A stretch of 64,000 nucleotides of DNA from Corythucha ciliata (lineage: Eukaryota; Arthropoda; Insecta; Hemiptera; Tingidae), in contig CM075939.1 in assembly GCA_038030265.1 (NCBI GenBank), forward strand, positions 15,481,253-15,545,252. Reading direction: 5' to 3'. The notes beneath the pieces are model-generated. The model saw nothing but the letters and a program-made list of their open reading frames with translations. It did no database searches and had not been told where the DNA came from. Of this stretch, positions 11,935 through 23,539 are shown piece after piece. The translations under genes were made by a program, and so were the position numbers. Each line of letters opens with the position of its first letter. Positions within the stretch are counted from its first letter, which is position 1.

Positions 11935-13245
11935 GTTATAAAATGTTCATTTTATCCGAGAGTTACCACGTTTGCTCAATTCCTGCCAACGTTCAGCCAT
12001 TTTAGCTCAGCTATTTTTTGTTCGAATGAGTGCTTTTTGTAATGTGAGCCGCGAAATAACGCATTCACTCAATTTAAGGTGCGAATAAGCTAATAAGCGG
12101 GAATGAGTGGTTTTTTCTCAGTTTTTTCCCGTGAACAAGCGGGATTATCAAATGTATCCGGGAATTAGTGTGTTTCTCCAGCGCTTTTTCTCCATTTTTT
12201 TGCCGAGAGTTATTTTACCAATTTTAGCGGCTGATTTCACCAATAATTTTCTTAATTTTAGCCACGAATCACCGCATTCCTCAATCATAGCTGTCGATTA
12301 GGGCATTTTCTCAAATTGATCCGTTTTTTAACTTTCATTTTAGCACCGCACTTCTCAGTCATGTGGATTTAGCGGTTTGTCTCCATTTTACCGGATTTCC
12401 TATATTCTAACGATTTGTATAACTATTTTTGTGGTGAATTTGGCGCTGTTTCTCAATTACAACCGCGAATTATTTTCCTAATTTGATCGGTGGATTATTT
12501 CTTTATTTTAGCCGCGAATTGAAATAGCGCATTTTCTCAAATTGATCCGCGAATTACTGGCATCTTTCTTCATTTTAGTTTCGAATGAGCGGTTTACTTC
12601 AATTTCAGGCTGGAACTAGCAAATTCTCTCTATTTTAGCCGCGACTAAGAGGTTTTTCTCAATATTATAGCACTGATTTAGCGATTTTTCTCAATTTCAG
12701 TCCCGTTGTTTCCTCGAGAAACCACGAATTGGCGTTTTTCTAAATAACACTTGAGCCTGCTGAGCGATGGACAGTAGCTTTTCTTTTTTCTCAATTTTAT
12801 GGCTGCGATTCGGTGCTTTTTCTCAATTATTGCCGCGTATTAGTGTTTTTGCTCAATTTTTAGCCACGAATAAATGTGTTTTTTTATCTTTTTTTGTTAC
12901 TATATGAATCAGCGCTTTTTCGCTATTTCAGCCTCGAACATTAGCGCTTTTTGCTAACGTTTTGCCGCGTTCTTGCTCCAAGATTATAGCCCATAGAACG
13001 CCTTACCAATTTTGTCCATTTTAGGAACGAATTAAAAATATTTACACATACGAAGTATATCGCTTATTCTAAATTTTAGGAGTGAATCAGCGTTTTTTTT
13101 CCAATTTTAGCTGTCAGTTGACGATTTTTTTTATCAATCTTCGAGCAGTGAATACATCGTCATCGTCGTCATTTGGATATTTCCAAATTTAGGAACCAAT
13201 TATATTGCATTTTCTCAATTTTAGGCCCAAATCAGCGCGTTTTCT
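11935..13245. repeat. Degenerate array, B family (forward)
   Basis: A 1.3-kb block of 25- to 30-base units with the core 'ttagccgcgaatta', 'gcg' and 'tttttctcaatttt'. Divergence between neighbours is high, so it is an old array. Confidence 0.8.
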
Positions 13246-16200
13246 CTATGGTTGGGACGTGTAAAAATTGCACTCTTCAAGCCTTCGGTGGTTTTGACAA
13301 AAATGGCCAAAATTCAAAGTTGGATGAGCTTTTAGTGGGGCCCACCACCGATTGGAAGGCCTGGGGCGATTCGCTATCCGCTCGCCACTACATACAATGT
13401 TTACCTCGTCGGTATGCTATACACTGCAAAATGAGGAACTGTCTCATTTTGACTCGTATTATAAGAAATTCATGTAGCGAGCCTCGAGAGTAACGTACTG
13501 AAATACAACCTGGGGCTGAAGTACGAAGGGGTGTTTTATATGAAATATGACGGGTGGTATCCATAAGCAACCATTTTATTTGTGAAAGGATAACGCCGTG
13601 TTAAAATTATAACATCTCTTCGTACTTTCCCCCCTGTTGTGGAGTGGAGGGGAGTCGTGTTGTCTTTACTGATGCAGAAAAATCCGGTGGTTCTAGTCAT
13701 TTTATTTCTAATTGGAATACTTGTATTTATTTGATAAGATAATTCCAATAAAGAGCCACTTTTGCCATCTCAATGAACGAAGATATATTATGTATACGCA
13801 AAATCACTGTTTCGAGTTGTAAGATCAAAATGTTAAAAAACAAAAAATGGCTTCCTCCTTGTATGACTCATTTTCGCCTTTTCAATAATTCAAAGGACAG
13901 TATTGTTATAGCTTATCTCTCATGTTAGTTATTTTTCTTTTCCAGCTATATATTTTTATAAGTGTCTTCTTCAATACGCACAAACGAACATAAATAGTCA
14001 TTCTATGCGGCCTTATGTCGTCAGGCTAATTATAAGAATCGTGACAAAGAAGAAGAAAAAGAGAGATACTTGTTTCACAACCTGATCCTGGCGTATAAAG
14101 GAAAGTGAAAATAAATAAATGAAACAAGTGCCGTAAGGCCAAGGTAGGGTGAAAGAATTTCTCCTAGTTGGCGACAATGTTTAAATCTCGGAGCTAGTCG
14201 TCTTTGGAAATTAAATGGAAAGTTGATTGAGGAAAAAATTATCTTCCCCGACTCCACTGGTCACTTAAAAAACAAATTACGGGAAAGGTTAGTTACGCAA
14301 TTTGAAAATGTTTTTTTTATTATATTGTTCATTCATATTGAGGACTTTTTAAGGATTTGACAATCGACTGTGAGGAGAATAAACCAGCAGGAAACTAGGA
14401 GGCTCAAACTGAAAGGGATTACAGCATTTTGATTGACCTGATTTCTGGCCGATTATGAGACCATTCCCAAGTTTGGAACAGGACTTATAACGAAACGAGT
14501 GTTTTATGGACTTATGCGGAGCTGATGTCGTTAGAAGGCAATCAAAATTTGGGATATCACAATTTTTCATTATTTAACTTACGCCAAAAGGTCAATGTAA
14601 AGCGCAGAATAACTCCGTTCCCGAGTGTTTTCACTATCACTTAAGACAAGAAATAAAATAAGAGGGGAGACAAGGAAATTGTTATTCAAGAAACACACTT
14701 TAGCTGCCTTGGCAATATACGGGGGGCATGTTTAGAATGTCGAGCATTTGCCGCATTCGATGAACAGTAAGACCCTGGGATGTGTGTTGCTTCGTTGCCC
14801 TTTAATGACAAGGCGAGAGAGAATCGTCATACTGAGTGGAAATGACGTTCAATTTTAAATTAATCGTGCGAAACAGGCGAAGCTCCGTAAAATTTGACTT
14901 ATTTCAATCACCCTGGGGAACGATTGAGAAGCGTTGCCCGTTTGCGACCGTGGAAATTGTGTTTTGAGTCGCCTTTTTGACCATCTCTTCGCCAAAGTCC
15001 TTTAAACTTCCTTTTATCCTTGAATAATTTTTCATGGATAAATACGTCTAATACAACCCCTCAAGGCTCTATTTTTGACCTCTCGGAAGATTATTAGCAT
15101 TTTAAAACTCTTGACCCGAACGGCGACGAGTCGTGAAATAATATAAAGTTGGAGCATTCCCAAGAAATTAAGCGGAGAAGATAAAAATAAGAATGAAATT
15201 ATGGCATTGAGCGTTTTGTGATTGGAATGATTGGATTCTACAAATTTTGTGGCCTAGGAATGAAAATATCGATACGTCACGGTATAGTCCGGTCGGGCTT
15301 CCGGTGCCTTCGCTACAAGGCCGTAGTGATTTTAAGAGTCTCACAAGGCTCATACTATTGCAGAACAATACTCAAAAAATTTAGTGGGCGTGTGGTGCTT
15401 TGCTTAATCGAAACAGCCACTCACCTAAAAAATTCAGTTTTCCTCCTGAAACTCAAGTGAAGAAAGTTATCCACAAGGGAGCGAAAGAGTCCTTGACACG
15501 GGTGAACGCACCCGACGCTCCCACCCCTACCATGCACGAGGGTTTTTTGTGTTTTTCTTCAGTTTATCTCCTAATTGATTTGCCGGCCAGTTAAAAAGGA
15601 AAATATGCCTCGGTGATGGGCGTCACGGCGCTGTGCCTTTCACATTCTTTCCGCAAAGGTGCAGGTTTTACTAGCATTTCGCTTTAAAATCCAAAGTTTA
15701 TAGCATGAAGAGGGTATAGGAGTGAGTTGGAAATGGATTAGGGGTAAGAAATGTCAAGTTGCAGCAAAGAAAAAAAGCGTGGCTGAGTTGCATGCGAGTA
15801 GGCTATAAGCGAATTTCTCAATGGAGTAAGAAAAGTTCTGGTGCAATCAACAAAGGAGTTAGGGGACAATACAAAGGAGGAAAATTAGAAACGTAATTTG
15901 CCATGGCTGACTAATTACGCTGGTTTAATTGATGAGATCCAGGAATCTCCTATCTTCCGAACTATATAATTTTATAGCTACAGAATCATCAAAAAGTAAA
16001 AAAGAAAAAGAAAAAAGAAAAAAAATTAAACTTACCTACCTTTACAGGATATCAAAGTCTTGACATGGTCCCCGAACGCAGTCAAATTTGATGGAAATGG
16101 AGATTTTCTTTCTCGGTTATCCTCCTGCATACGAATTCCTCTTTTATTCTCACTGTTCGAAAAAAAAATCAATCAACGGCCAATCACTTGGTAAAAAAAG

Positions 16201-16429
16201 TAACAATAAAAGCTAGAACAAACATCGTTAAATCTTTCGTTTTTCATGTGATTTCTGAAAAAAATGGGGGCTAATAAACCCGCCCTAAACTAGAATGAAA
16301 CGCCCCCCTCCCCTTCAGCACCGTGTTTGTTTAAGGGGCCAAGCGTAGACTTTTATCTCTTCGCTCAATTGAATGTATTGAACTTTAATCTGACTATTCA
16401 AGTTTGACAACGGGATTTGTGAAAGAGAT
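13246..16429. other. No supported gene; single-copy DNA
   Basis: No exon could be defended on either strand and no array units are visible. Several 60-85 codon open frames exist but none has recognisable domains or paired splice sites. Confidence 0.4.
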
Positions 16430-16622
16430 TTATTTATTCGAGACAATCAGTTTCTTGTTGACTTTCGACGCAGTTCCTCTTATTTTGTATGTTTCCGCAA
16501 AGGTTGACCTAGAGTTGAACTTCGGTGATGGAACAGAGACCTCGATGCGACTTTTACGTGAATCGATCGACCGTGTAAATTCATCAGCCTCCGGCGAAGA
16601 AGGAAAATGACTGGTTTCAATA
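16430..16622 (-). CDS. Possible last coding exon of an unidentified gene
   Basis: On the minus strand an acceptor (gtatacag, ending at 16623) is followed by an open frame of 63 codons starting in phase 2 and ending in TAA at 16432-16430. Overlapping AATAAA-type sequence sits at the stop. The peptide is Ser/Arg-rich and hydrophilic (for example SHFPSSPEADEFTRSIDSRK) and uses CpG-containing codons unlike the AT-rich flanks. No homologue is recognised and no upstream exon was found. The acceptor lies inside a perfect 14-base palindrome (tactgtatacagta). The plus strand is also open here, so this may be chance. Confidence 0.3.
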
Positions 16623-16740
16623 CTGTATACAGTACATGAGACTGAACAGAAATTATTACCCCCCATCCCCTCAACCACTTTGCCAATTTTCAATTTTACT
16701 CATGAAGTAAAAAAAAGTTCCAAAACCCAGTACATAATGG

Positions 16741-19250
16741 CAGTGCTGTCTTTAGGCGGGGCCCCACGTCAAAGGGGACCCTGGATTCTTCATTTTTGTT
16801 TTTTCCTGTATGGGAAGAAAGATATCTACTCATCATTGGTCGGCGACCAACGTTGATGGGGCCTTAGATAAATTTTTTTGTTGTGTCCAAGTGCTGTAGG
16901 ATTTTATGTTTTCGATTCGAAGCCGGTATACCGTAACGATGAAGGGTCGTTGTTGGGTAAAAGTAATGGGGAGGGGGCTAATAGTAATAGCTATAATAGC
17001 TAATTCGCGGCCAAAAATAGTTATAGTTATAAACCCTGATTCCCGGTTAAAATGGAGACAAAAATTCTAATTAGTGGCTATTTGGAATATGGACCCTTCA
17101 CAGCGAGCAAAATCGCTAATTCGGGGCTGTAATTGACCAATACGAATTCACATACCTATAACATTTCTAAAAACACTAATTTTTCGGACAAAACGACAAA
17201 GCCTTGAAAAAAAAATAAATAAAAAATAAACGAAGGAATAGCACTCAATCATTCATCAATTAAATGAAAAATCAGAATTCCCAGTTTCCGGGGGCTAAAA
17301 ACGATACAAAGCGCCAATTCGCGGATAAAATCTATAAAACCGCTTATTCGCCAATAACATTGGTAGAAATGCTAATTCCCGGGTGGGTAAAAGTGGAAAA
17401 ATCGCTAGTTCATGGCAGGGGCGTAGAGAGAATTGATCAATAGGGAAGGGCAGCTTCACGTGAGAACAATTCACGTGAAAAATAATGAAAATAGTTTTTT
17501 AGTGAGTCAAATCTGTAAAATGGATCATTCCAGTAAGCCAACCCCGTGAAATTTGGTTTTTAGCAAGCCCTAAACCTACGGAATTGGGTTTTCAGCAAGT
17601 CCGAAACCCACGAAATTCGGTTCTCAGCCATCTCAAACCCAACTAAATTGGTGATTTAGCACTTCAGCGAGAAGACCCCGCGAAATTAGCGTTTAAGTGA
17701 GCCCAGATCTATAGTGAAAAAGTCCCACAAGTAAGTTGATTAGTGTGCTATAAAGCGAGGAAATGACCCCGTGAAATTTGGTGGTTCATGAATACTCTAT
17801 ACTCCACAGTGAGCCAGATAAATGAGGAAATGTTATTTCGGTGAGAAAAATACGTACAAAATTGGGTTTTTACGAGATAAACCTCGCGAAATTTGTTTTT
17901 CAGAAACAAACAGCCACGAAATTATTGGTTTTACAGTGGCAAAACAACTGCGAAACTGGTTTTTCTGAGAGCCGCAGAACAGCGAAAATGGGGCTTTAGC
18001 GAGATAAATCCGTGAAATGGTTCCCTGAGTGCGAAATAAGCAAAATTGTTTTTTTAGTCGGTCAGACCTGCGAAAATGGAGTTTTGGTGGGCCAAATCCG
18101 TGAAATTGGACTCATTAAATCACGCCATCCCACGAAATTGGTTTATCTGCTACAAAAAATGGCAAAATAAATTTATTTTTTTTGTGAGCGGAATGATTTT
18201 CTAGTGAGGCAGACCCACGAAAATGTATTTTTAGCGAGAAAAATCCACGTACTGTTATTTTAGAGCGCGAAATCCGAGAAATTGGTTTCTTAATGCGCAG
18301 ATCCACAAAATGTTTTTTAAAAAATTTGCGAGATAAATAGTTTGAAACATTTTTTGAATAAGGGAACTCCACAAAATCGGTGGTGACACTGTATGATTTC
18401 TACTTTTTGATGGTATCTCGGGGTGCGCAGCTGCCCCACTACGGCTTTGATTTTGAGGCTATGGAGGCTAGTGGAAAGCAACTGCCCTGCCCTGCCACCC
18501 TCTGCCTACGCCCTACTTAATGATTTACGGCTAAAATTTAAAAGAGGCGTGACCAAGCAAGTGTCCGAATTCTCTAGTTGATATTTCTAAAAAATTAAAA
18601 ATTTGAGTCAGGGCGTAAGGTAGGAATTTGTCCTAGGTAAGGACCAGTCTAAAATCACGTTAGGGAGGGGTGCGGGGGAGTCATTTCACATTTTAGCTTT
18701 CAATCCCTGTTTAATCCACACATTCCATACTTTTCTTTGCGATAAATCCTCCCCCCCCCCCCCTTGTGGAATGGGTAGAGCCTAGTCCGCTAGAGTCTCA
18801 AATAGTGCTCCCATTCGCAGATCAACTTGAGGATTCTCCACGGGACTTCGTACGTCCACCTCAAATCGAAATACTCGGAGAAAATGACCATAAAAATCTA
18901 CCAGTTAAGGGGGATTATGGAGGAAATGAACAAAATGGGCGAAACCACGTGGGGGTTATTGACACGGGGAATCCGAAAATTCAAACGTACCTATTTATAA
19001 TCTGAAGTGGCGTTTGGATAGATTCTCACAGTGATGTCGCCGTTTCAGGCCACTTTCCCCCGTTTACAGAAGCTGAACCCTGCTGAGATCTATACCCCCC
19101 CCCCCTACGCCCTTGCCCAAAGTAGTTACTTTTGAAAACTTGAAAACCATGAGATCCCTACGTGGAAAAATAAATTGAGCTCCCCCCCTCACCATAGAGG
19201 GGCCCCACGTTAATCCTGAGCCCGGGGGCCAAAGAGGCAAACACGGGGCG
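16741..19250 (+). mobile_element. Composite hAT-ended repeat element, locus 1
   Basis: The left end is CAGTGCTGTCTTTAGGCGG. It is followed by 'gggaagaaagatatc' and 'ggcgaccaacgttgat', also found in reverse at 42330-42486. Next comes a B-type array (17000-17410), then a nested unit (17415-18515) opening CAGGGGCGTAG and closing CTGCCTACGCCCTA. The nested unit holds a 'cgaaattggtttt' array with 'cttcagcgagaa' at 17671. After it, 'gcgtgaccaagcaagtgt' and a decayed right end at 19110-19250 follow loci 2 and 3. No transposase is present, so it would be non-autonomous. Superfamily is inferred from the CAGnG termini only. Confidence 0.6.
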
Positions 19251-19674
19251 TTGGATTTAGTACGTGCAAAGTTCTTTTTCCCGTGAAATTTGGTTTTATC
19301 CTGAGCCAAACCCATGAAATTATTTTTAGATTGAGAACATTGACTAGGGTTGCCAGGTGTCAGGCCCTGCCAGGTTGGCAGGGGGGGGGGGGTGTCAGGG
19401 ATGAAATCGGGATACCTCCCACCTTCCCAAGGCGCTTGGGGGAGGGGGTGACCAGTCTCAAACAAACGAGCAATTATTACGTCTGTTCCAGCAAAGGTGT
19501 TCGGAGCACATCAGTTGCCATGAGACTGACCAATTAAATTTAAGTGTTATTGGCTGGTCTGGTCCCGCCAATACCGTCTTTTGGAATTTGGCTGCTCGCT
19601 GAAGGCAAATACCCCAGGCAGACGCTCATATTCGTATTCAGATCCATAAAACCTATCGAATGAGACCATTTACG

Positions 19675-19707
19675 ATGAATAAGTTCTTTTCGGAAGAACT
19701 TATTCAT
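19675..19707. repeat. Perfect 14-base hairpin
   Basis: 'atgaataagttctt' and its exact inverse (19694-19707) surround a five-base loop. No U-tract or gene context gives it a role. Confidence 0.7.
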
Positions 19708-19914
19708 TCTCGTCGTGTGGTAGTGGCGAGGGGGGGGGCGGACCGCCCCGGGCTACCTATCAGACGGGGCCCCCCAAAAAGCTTAAATACGGAAAAATGA
19801 GGATTTTAAAATTCTATATCCGTATGTGAAAAGTTTGGACAGCGATTTGGCTCCTTTCTACGAGTTCCAGTCCTTACCCGACCTGGAGAAATATAACATT
19901 ACAAGTGATATAAG

Positions 19915-21110
19915 CAGAGTGTGAAAAAGCGCTAAATTCGTGGCTTTAACAGCGAAAAAGCGCTGATTCGTGGTCTCAAAATGCAATTTCCAGATCAAAA
20001 TTGAAAAACCCGTCGATTCGCAGTGCATGTCGGCCACCCCACGACTAAAAGGTAGAAATCAAATCAAAAGTGTTGTTTTTGGGGCGGCTAAAATTAAGAA
20101 TACACTGTATTCTCACTGTTATTTGTATAAAGCTGTACAAGTTTAAAAAAAAGCGGCTAATATTGACAAAAACAACGCTAATTCGGGCTAAAAAAGGGCA
20201 AAAATGGTAATTTAACAAATGAAATTACAAAAAATTGCACATTCGCACATAAAAAAGAGAATAAGTGCTAATTCACGCGAAAACGCTATTTTAAAGTTGA
20301 AATTGAGAAAAGTCGTCAATTCGCCGGAAACGTCAGAGTCGGGGAAAACGTTAATTCGCAAATATAAAATTGAAGAAAATCACAGACATGAAATTGAGAA
20401 GACGCAAATCCGTAGTTTCTAAAAGATTCTAGGGTCAAACTGAAAATCAGCGCAAAATAAAATTACTTTTGTAGGTCTAAAATATAAAAACAACGCGGCT
20501 AAAATTGAAAAATCTCCAATTAGCGTGGCTAAATTAAAAAAAACAAAACAAAACAAAAAAAAAAAACAGTAATTTTCAGCTCAAAGCCCAAATTGTGAAA
20601 AAATGCTAATTCGCGTTCATTAGAACTGCAGCTGAAAATTAGGAAAACGCCAAGTCGTGTCTAAAAGGGAGAAAAGTCGCTAATGCAAGCGATAAAAACG
20701 CTACTGCGCTGCTAAATTGTGGAAAATCACGAAACCCTGGCTTAAATTGAAAAGACGCAAATGCGTGGCTTTCGTTTGAGGCTGAAACCAAAAAAAAAAC
20801 GCTAATCCATAGCAAAATTTGAAAGGAAAATGAACAATAAATGCTCATTTGTGGCAAAAATTTGGAAAAACCCGCTATTTTTCGGCTAATATTAAGGAAA
20901 ACACTTAAGAAAAACGCTAATTTTCAGCTCAAACCGAGTAAAGTGTTAATTCTCTGGTCCCCGCTTAAACAAAATAGGAAAAAATCCGTAATTTGCAGCT
21001 AAAATTGAGAAAAACGCCAACTCGAGGAATGTTAAGAAACATACCTAATTCACGATAAAAACGCTACTTTGCTGGTGAAATTGAGAAAAAGCACTAAGTA
21101 CAATTATACG
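19915..21110. repeat. Degenerate array, B family (reverse)
   Basis: Units with the core 'ggctaaaattgagaaaaa' and 'cgctaattcgc', the reverse complement of the 11935-13245 array. It includes an A-rich patch at about 20530-20570. Confidence 0.75.
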
Positions 21111-22025
21111 AAAGATTTTGGCCATTTTACGAAATTCTTCATTGGCGGGAGCAGGACTAGTTTTCGGCCTTCGAGGCCATTTTCAACGCCTTTTTTGAGT
21201 CCAGTCTAAACAGGTTAGAGAGTTCCACCCATGTCACTAGGTGGGGCGTTAAAGTTGAAGTTGTCCTTATGAATTTTATTAATTTACGCGTCTATTGGCA
21301 TTTTGTTACATCAGCAAATTAAAACCATCTATCTGACGCCACCCGCCCATTTTTCATACAGATTTTTTCAGAAGTTATCGAGCCGACATGGAAAACAGGG
21401 ATTTTTCGGGACTTTTGAAGAAATCTGGTGGGACAATTCTGCGGATTCTCGAAAACGGGACAATCCTGATTTTTCGGAACGCCTGGCAACCCCACCATTG
21501 ACACTCCCCGCTTTGCACGTCACTTTTGGGAGAGACAAACCGCAAAATGTGGGTTCGCGGTAAACGCGTGAATTTTGCTTTTATTATTTCGACGACGGCG
21601 AAATTGGTGTTTTGGAATGATTGTTTGGTGGGTCCTGCCTTTTTTGGTTTGGGTGGTTCTTGTTCTTCGCAAGCAATAAACCAGAAATCCACCATCGCCA
21701 TCCAATTTACAATGAAGCCCTGGCTACTAGTAAGCCTCGAAATTTCACATTTTTTAAAGCTCATGGCGCTGCCTACAATCAAATTGGATGGTGTTGGTTT
21801 CGTAACGAATTGGTCGAGGGTAACGACTTTTTACTCTCGCCAGTCGTTTTCAAACCACCCAAAGGTGTGTTTGCCAACAGCTAGCTCTGTTGTGAGCCTC
21901 TGTCCCACGGAAAATGTCTGGCGATCTCAGAAGTGTCATCTCCTAGACCATAAAAAACGTCCTTCGCAGGTGCCAGACACGCACAAATGACCCGGATTTT
22001 TCATACGGTGTGCTCCCGAACTACA

Positions 22026-22110
22026 TTATTCTCTCAAAAAATGAAGCATTTTGATAGGTTTCGTAGACTCTACAGATCACACGACATACATACAGCTTGT
22101 GAACGATGCC
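22026..22110 (-). mobile_element. Harbinger-like MITE, partial copy
   Basis: Matches the reverse complement of the right-hand part of the element at 49440-49573, sharing 'aaatgaagcattttgatagg' and the end 'agcttgtgaacg'. It ends in GCC followed by TAA, as at the other locus. The left half is diverged or lost. Confidence 0.6.
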
Positions 22111-22154
22111 TAAAAGATGTCTCTGTGTGTACAGGGCTTTAAAAGGACGTACAG

Positions 22155-22349
22155 ACGGTGAGGATTTCCTGCTCAGACCAACCTCACTGCCCGGACGGAG
22201 CGTCTGGACCTGGCTTTGACTTCAGTATAAGTCGCCACACATCAGTTGAAGTTGTGCAGTCCACCTCAATTGATGTCAAAGTCTAGGCCACACGCTCCGG
22301 CTGGCCAGTAGAGGTCGCCAGGTCGGCCTGAACGGGAAATTCTCACCGA
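22155..22349. mobile_element. Long-arm foldback element
   Basis: The two halves are imperfect inverted copies for about 85-90 bases each. Matched pairs include 'cggtgagga' with 'tctcaccg', 'ggagcgt' with 'acgctcc', and 'ctttgac' with 'gtcaaag'. It is GC-richer than its flanks and has no ORF. Confidence 0.65.
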
Positions 22350-22559
22350 GCCTACGTTCCCGAACTGTATAGGGGTTAAAGAGTCTGGGGAAGATGCTTC
22401 GGGAAAGAGTGACTGAGGGGGGGGGGCGCTACAGAAAGTTTTGGGGGGCTATAGGACCAAAGCCCCCCTCTATCTCCGCCCACGGGCAGGAATAATCTGT
22501 TAAGGCTTTCCTGGGAGGGAATATAGTCGCAGTTTATACGTTTTTTGGGCGCAAATAGT

Positions 22560-22810
22560 CCGTCAAGTGAAGCGGACGTGGAAAACGCTGATTCGCAGTT
22601 CTTGAGGCAAATTCGTGGCATAAATTGAGAAAAAGTGGTAATTAATGGCTATAACTTCAGAAAAAGTGCAAATTCATTCAGCTAAAACTGAGAACAACTC
22701 TGATTTAGGACTAAAATTGAGAAAAGGCTCTTATTCGGAGCTCATATTGAGAAAACGCCTACTCGTGGTTTGCGTAGGCAACTTCGTGGCTAAAATTTAG
22801 GATAAGACGT
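22560..22810. repeat. Short B-family array (reverse)
   Basis: About eight units with 'ctaaaattgagaaaa'. It includes a 'gcgtaggcaacttcgtgg' monomer of the variant type seen once or so in most B blocks. Confidence 0.65.
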
Positions 22811-23052
22811 AATTTAACGTTACTTTATTTAGTGACTTAAGGAACCTCCCAGAGATTGCCTCCCCGGGCCACAATAGGTGTAGGTCCTCCACTGCCCAGG
22901 CGTCAGAAGCTCTTTGATTGCCCCTGCCCTCAACTCACAGACCCCTGGCAGTCTACATCGCCCCTCCGCTTCATCAAAAAACATACATCCTACTCCCTAC
23001 GGGAACATGAAAATAAAATGGTTACGATGAACTGATTTTACTTAAAAAAGGC

Positions 23053-23058
23053 TTTATT
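23053..23058 (-). terminator. Candidate AATAAA signal of the adaptor gene
   Basis: The first clear AATAAA downstream of the stop codon at 23540 on the minus strand. It would give a 3' untranslated region of about 480 bases. The region between is single-copy and AT-rich, as expected for a 3' UTR. Confidence 0.4.
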
Positions 23059-23539
23059 TTGAAAAATAAATAAATGTTGTTCTCTCTATAATACGTAGTT
23101 TATCTTCTGGGAATATTCGTTTTAAAAGCAGGCATATCAGCTATTTCTGAATTGAAATTTCTACTTTCTTTAACATTAAATAGTAAAAAGCGGCTGTTTT
23201 ACAACTGCTAGTTTAGTAATATCACAGTCTTAACTTATACGAACTTATTACTTTAAGATACTTTTTTTAAGTGATTAGCGGGTTAAAAAATGCTATAACG
23301 CATTCGAATCAGTCTTCAGTTGGATTGACAGCTTTTCGTTTTTGAAATACTCAGGTAGGAAAATGGTGGGGCCGCATTTTCTAGCTCTGGCATCACTGGA
23401 TATTATGACATTTGTTAAAAACTCTTGCAGCACTAACCAAAAATTAAAAGTATTCAGGTATCTAGATAATATATTAAACTTTTCCTAATGATTTAACACA
23501 CATTTGTATTAAAATCACCGTCTTTTGAGTTTTGTACTT

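Larger units (their letters stand above)
21111..22555. other. Mixed non-coding stretch with small elements
   Basis: It contains a MITE half (22026-22110) and a foldback (22155-22349). Between 21526 and 21990 several long frames overlap on both strands without a recognisable domain, so I do not call a gene there. Confidence 0.4.

Noticed and set aside
21375..21990. Frames of 135 and 154 codons on opposite strands
   Set aside because: Both strands and several frames are open, no family motif is visible, and neither shows splice sites matching a gene. Possibly a decayed element.
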